DNA of 43,735 bases from an uncultured Comamonadaceae bacterium (GTDB lineage: Bacteria; Pseudomonadota; Gammaproteobacteria; Burkholderiales; Burkholderiaceae): positions 1-43,735 of the forward strand of contig CAMLSD010000029.1 in assembly GCA_946482595.1 (NCBI GenBank), read 5' to 3'. Both the position numbers and the translations under genes were made by a program. The notes below the pieces were generated by a model. That model worked only from the letters and a program-made list of their open reading frames with translations. It searched no databases and was not told the origin of the DNA. Below are positions 42,678 to 43,735 of this stretch, piece by piece; position 1 is the first letter of the stretch; every line of letters starts with the position of its first letter.

Positions 42678-43175
42678 ATGAACACCGCCCCCCTGTGCTG
42701 GAACGACCTGACCTCCCACCGCAGCCACCTGGTGCAATTTGCCCAGCGCCGCCTGATGGACCCCTGCCTGGCCGAAGACGTGGTGCACGACGTGTTCGAA
42801 GCCGTGATGACGGGCCGCGCGATGTTCTCGCAGCGATCGGCACTGCGCACCTGGCTGGTGGGCATCCTCAAGCACAAGATCGTCGACGTGGTGCGCCAGC
42901 GCAGCGGGATCGACAGCCTGGATGCGGCCCGCGACGGCGAAGACGCACCGGATTTCGAAAGCCCCGATCCCGGCCCGGACGAACTGGCCGATCATCGCCA
43001 GCGGCTGGCACGCACGCTGCAACGCATCGACGGCCTGCCACCCAGCCTGCGTGACGTGATGCACCTGCGCGTGCTGCAGGACCGCAGCGCCGAGGAGGTC
43101 TGCGAGGCCCTGGCCATCAGCGAGGACAATCTCTTCGTGCGCCTGCACCGGGCGCGCAAGCAACTGCTGTCGTGA
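42678..43175 (+). CDS. ECF-type RNA polymerase sigma factor
   Basis: A 165-residue sigma-70 family protein with region 2 (YxxF-like HLVQFAQRRLMDPCLAEDVVHDVFEAVM), a linker, and region 4 (LPPSLRDVMHLRVLQDRSAEEVCEALAISEDNLFVRLHRARKQL). GGAG lies 8 nt before the ATG at 42678. No anti-sigma gene (zf-HC2 or transmembrane type) follows. The gene 25 bp downstream is a membrane-anchored DM13 protein, which may be a target or a non-classical partner. Confidence 0.92.
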   Translation: MNTAPLCWNDLTSHRSHLVQFAQRRLMDPCLAEDVVHDVFEAVMTGRAMFSQRSALRTWLVGILKHKIVDVVRQRSGIDSLDAARDGEDAPDFESPDPGPDELADHRQRLARTLQRIDGLPPSLRDVMHLRVLQDRSAEEVCEALAISEDNLFVRLHRARKQLLS

Positions 43176-43200
43176 TCGACCTGGCCGAATGGGAGCCCCG

Positions 43201-43671
43201 ATGAAACGCATCCTGACCCTGCTGGTCACCCACACGCTGGCGCTGGCCGTCGGAGTGGCGGGCGGCATCTATCTGCTGCCGATCCTGATCGCGCCCCAGG
43301 CACCCAGCGCAGCCGATGTGGCCACCCAGGCCCGCGGCGCCTTGTTCACGGCGCAGTTCCGCCGCGACCTGGCCGACAGCGACCTGCTGCACTGGGGCGA
43401 AGGCGAGGTGTCGGTGGGCGAGCGCATGATCACGCTGCAGGGCCGCCTGGCCCCCGGGCCGGACTACAAGCTCTACCTGTCGCCCGAGTTCGTCGAGACC
43501 GAGGCAGACTTCAACCGGCTGAAGTCCCGCATGGTGCGGGTGGGCGACGTGCGCACCTTCGAGAACTTCGTCGTGCCGGTGCCGCCCGGGGTCGACCCCG
43601 CGCAGTTCAGCGCGGTGATCGTGTGGTGCGAAAGCTTCGGGCAGTTCATCACCGCCGCGCGCTACCGCTGA
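43201..43671 (+). CDS. Membrane-anchored DM13-domain protein
   Basis: A 156-residue protein with one N-terminal membrane anchor or uncleaved signal (LTLLVTHTLALAVGVAGGIYLLPILI) and a DM13 domain (about 60-156: DSDLLHWGEGEVSVGERMITLQGRLAPGPDYKLYLSPEFVETEADF ... SAVIVWCESFGQFITAARYR). The single Cys in VIVWCESFG is the conserved DM13 cysteine proposed to act in redox. The ATG at 43201 is chosen because the GGAG inside the earlier start (43189) is its ribosome site. Confidence 0.88.
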   Translation: MKRILTLLVTHTLALAVGVAGGIYLLPILIAPQAPSAADVATQARGALFTAQFRRDLADSDLLHWGEGEVSVGERMITLQGRLAPGPDYKLYLSPEFVETEADFNRLKSRMVRVGDVRTFENFVVPVPPGVDPAQFSAVIVWCESFGQFITAARYR

Positions 43672-43674
43672 CGC

Positions 43675-43694
43675 CGGCGCTTCGGAGGGCGCCG
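43675..43694 (+). terminator. Hairpin after the sigma/DM13 unit
   Basis: CGGCGC/GCGCCG stem of 6 bp with an 8-nt loop starts 3 bp after the DM13 stop. There is no T-run; a weak terminator candidate. Confidence 0.35.
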
Positions 43695-43735
43695 TCACAA
43701 GGAACCGCCGGGCCGCCCCAAGTTTCCTTGACCCC

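Overview
The window is a piece of a GC-rich (roughly 70 %) betaproteobacterial chromosome. Gene content points to Burkholderiales, probably the Leptothrix/Rubrivivax/Ideonella neighbourhood: cytochrome b561 with YceI proteins, an NAD-dependent molybdenum/tungsten formate dehydrogenase, a DUF1800/DUF1501 pair, DUF2189 and many LysR regulators. The placement is inferred from gene families, not from a marker gene. Genes are tightly packed. I see no rRNA, tRNA, CRISPR array, insertion sequence, integrase or prophage.

1-8100 is the accessory-looking part. Two related two-gene modules lie on the minus strand at 2125-337 and 7895-6633. Each has a larger protein ending in a conserved C-terminal domain of about 128 residues (EISHAV ... 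GEAE ... EHSGHFM), followed 6-10 bp later by a small cupin-like protein. Both modules are visibly less GC-rich than their surroundings and share a conserved upstream element with exact spacing. I read them as diverged toxin/immunity-like modules of a kind I cannot assign to a named family, and as the best candidate for an undescribed system here. Between them lie ordinary genes: a DUF4743 Nudix hydrolase, outer-membrane phospholipase A, and cytochrome b561 with two YceI proteins.

8100-23110 holds a DUF2189 membrane protein behind a perfect FNR-type box, a GNAT acetyltransferase translationally coupled to a third YceI, and a molybdenum-enzyme region. That region has a DMSO-reductase-superfamily protein with no Cys/Sec metal ligand, a DUF1275 protein, a ModE-like/periplasmic-binding-domain regulator, and a divergent two-gene formate dehydrogenase whose beta subunit fuses NuoE- and NuoF-like parts. 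A secreted DUF1800 lipoprotein and a Tat-exported DUF1501 protein follow as a pair.

23128-28784 carries four genes of a Dpp/Opp-type peptide ABC transporter, split into dppBC and dppDF by a LysR regulator and a divergent NAD(P)-binding protein. No substrate-binding protein gene is present.

28805-43735 holds an aromatic/aspartate aminotransferase, a sterol-desaturase-like hydroxylase divergent from a Crp/Fnr regulator with a perfect palindrome between them, glutathione peroxidase, an unusual response regulator, a CoA-transferase coupled to a ChaN-like protein, and a LysR regulator divergent from an NAD(P)-binding protein that is coupled to a DsbA-family protein. These are followed by an MCE (Mla-type) lipid-transport operon lacking its ATPase, an OmpR/histidine-kinase pair, and an ECF sigma factor followed by a membrane-anchored DM13 protein.
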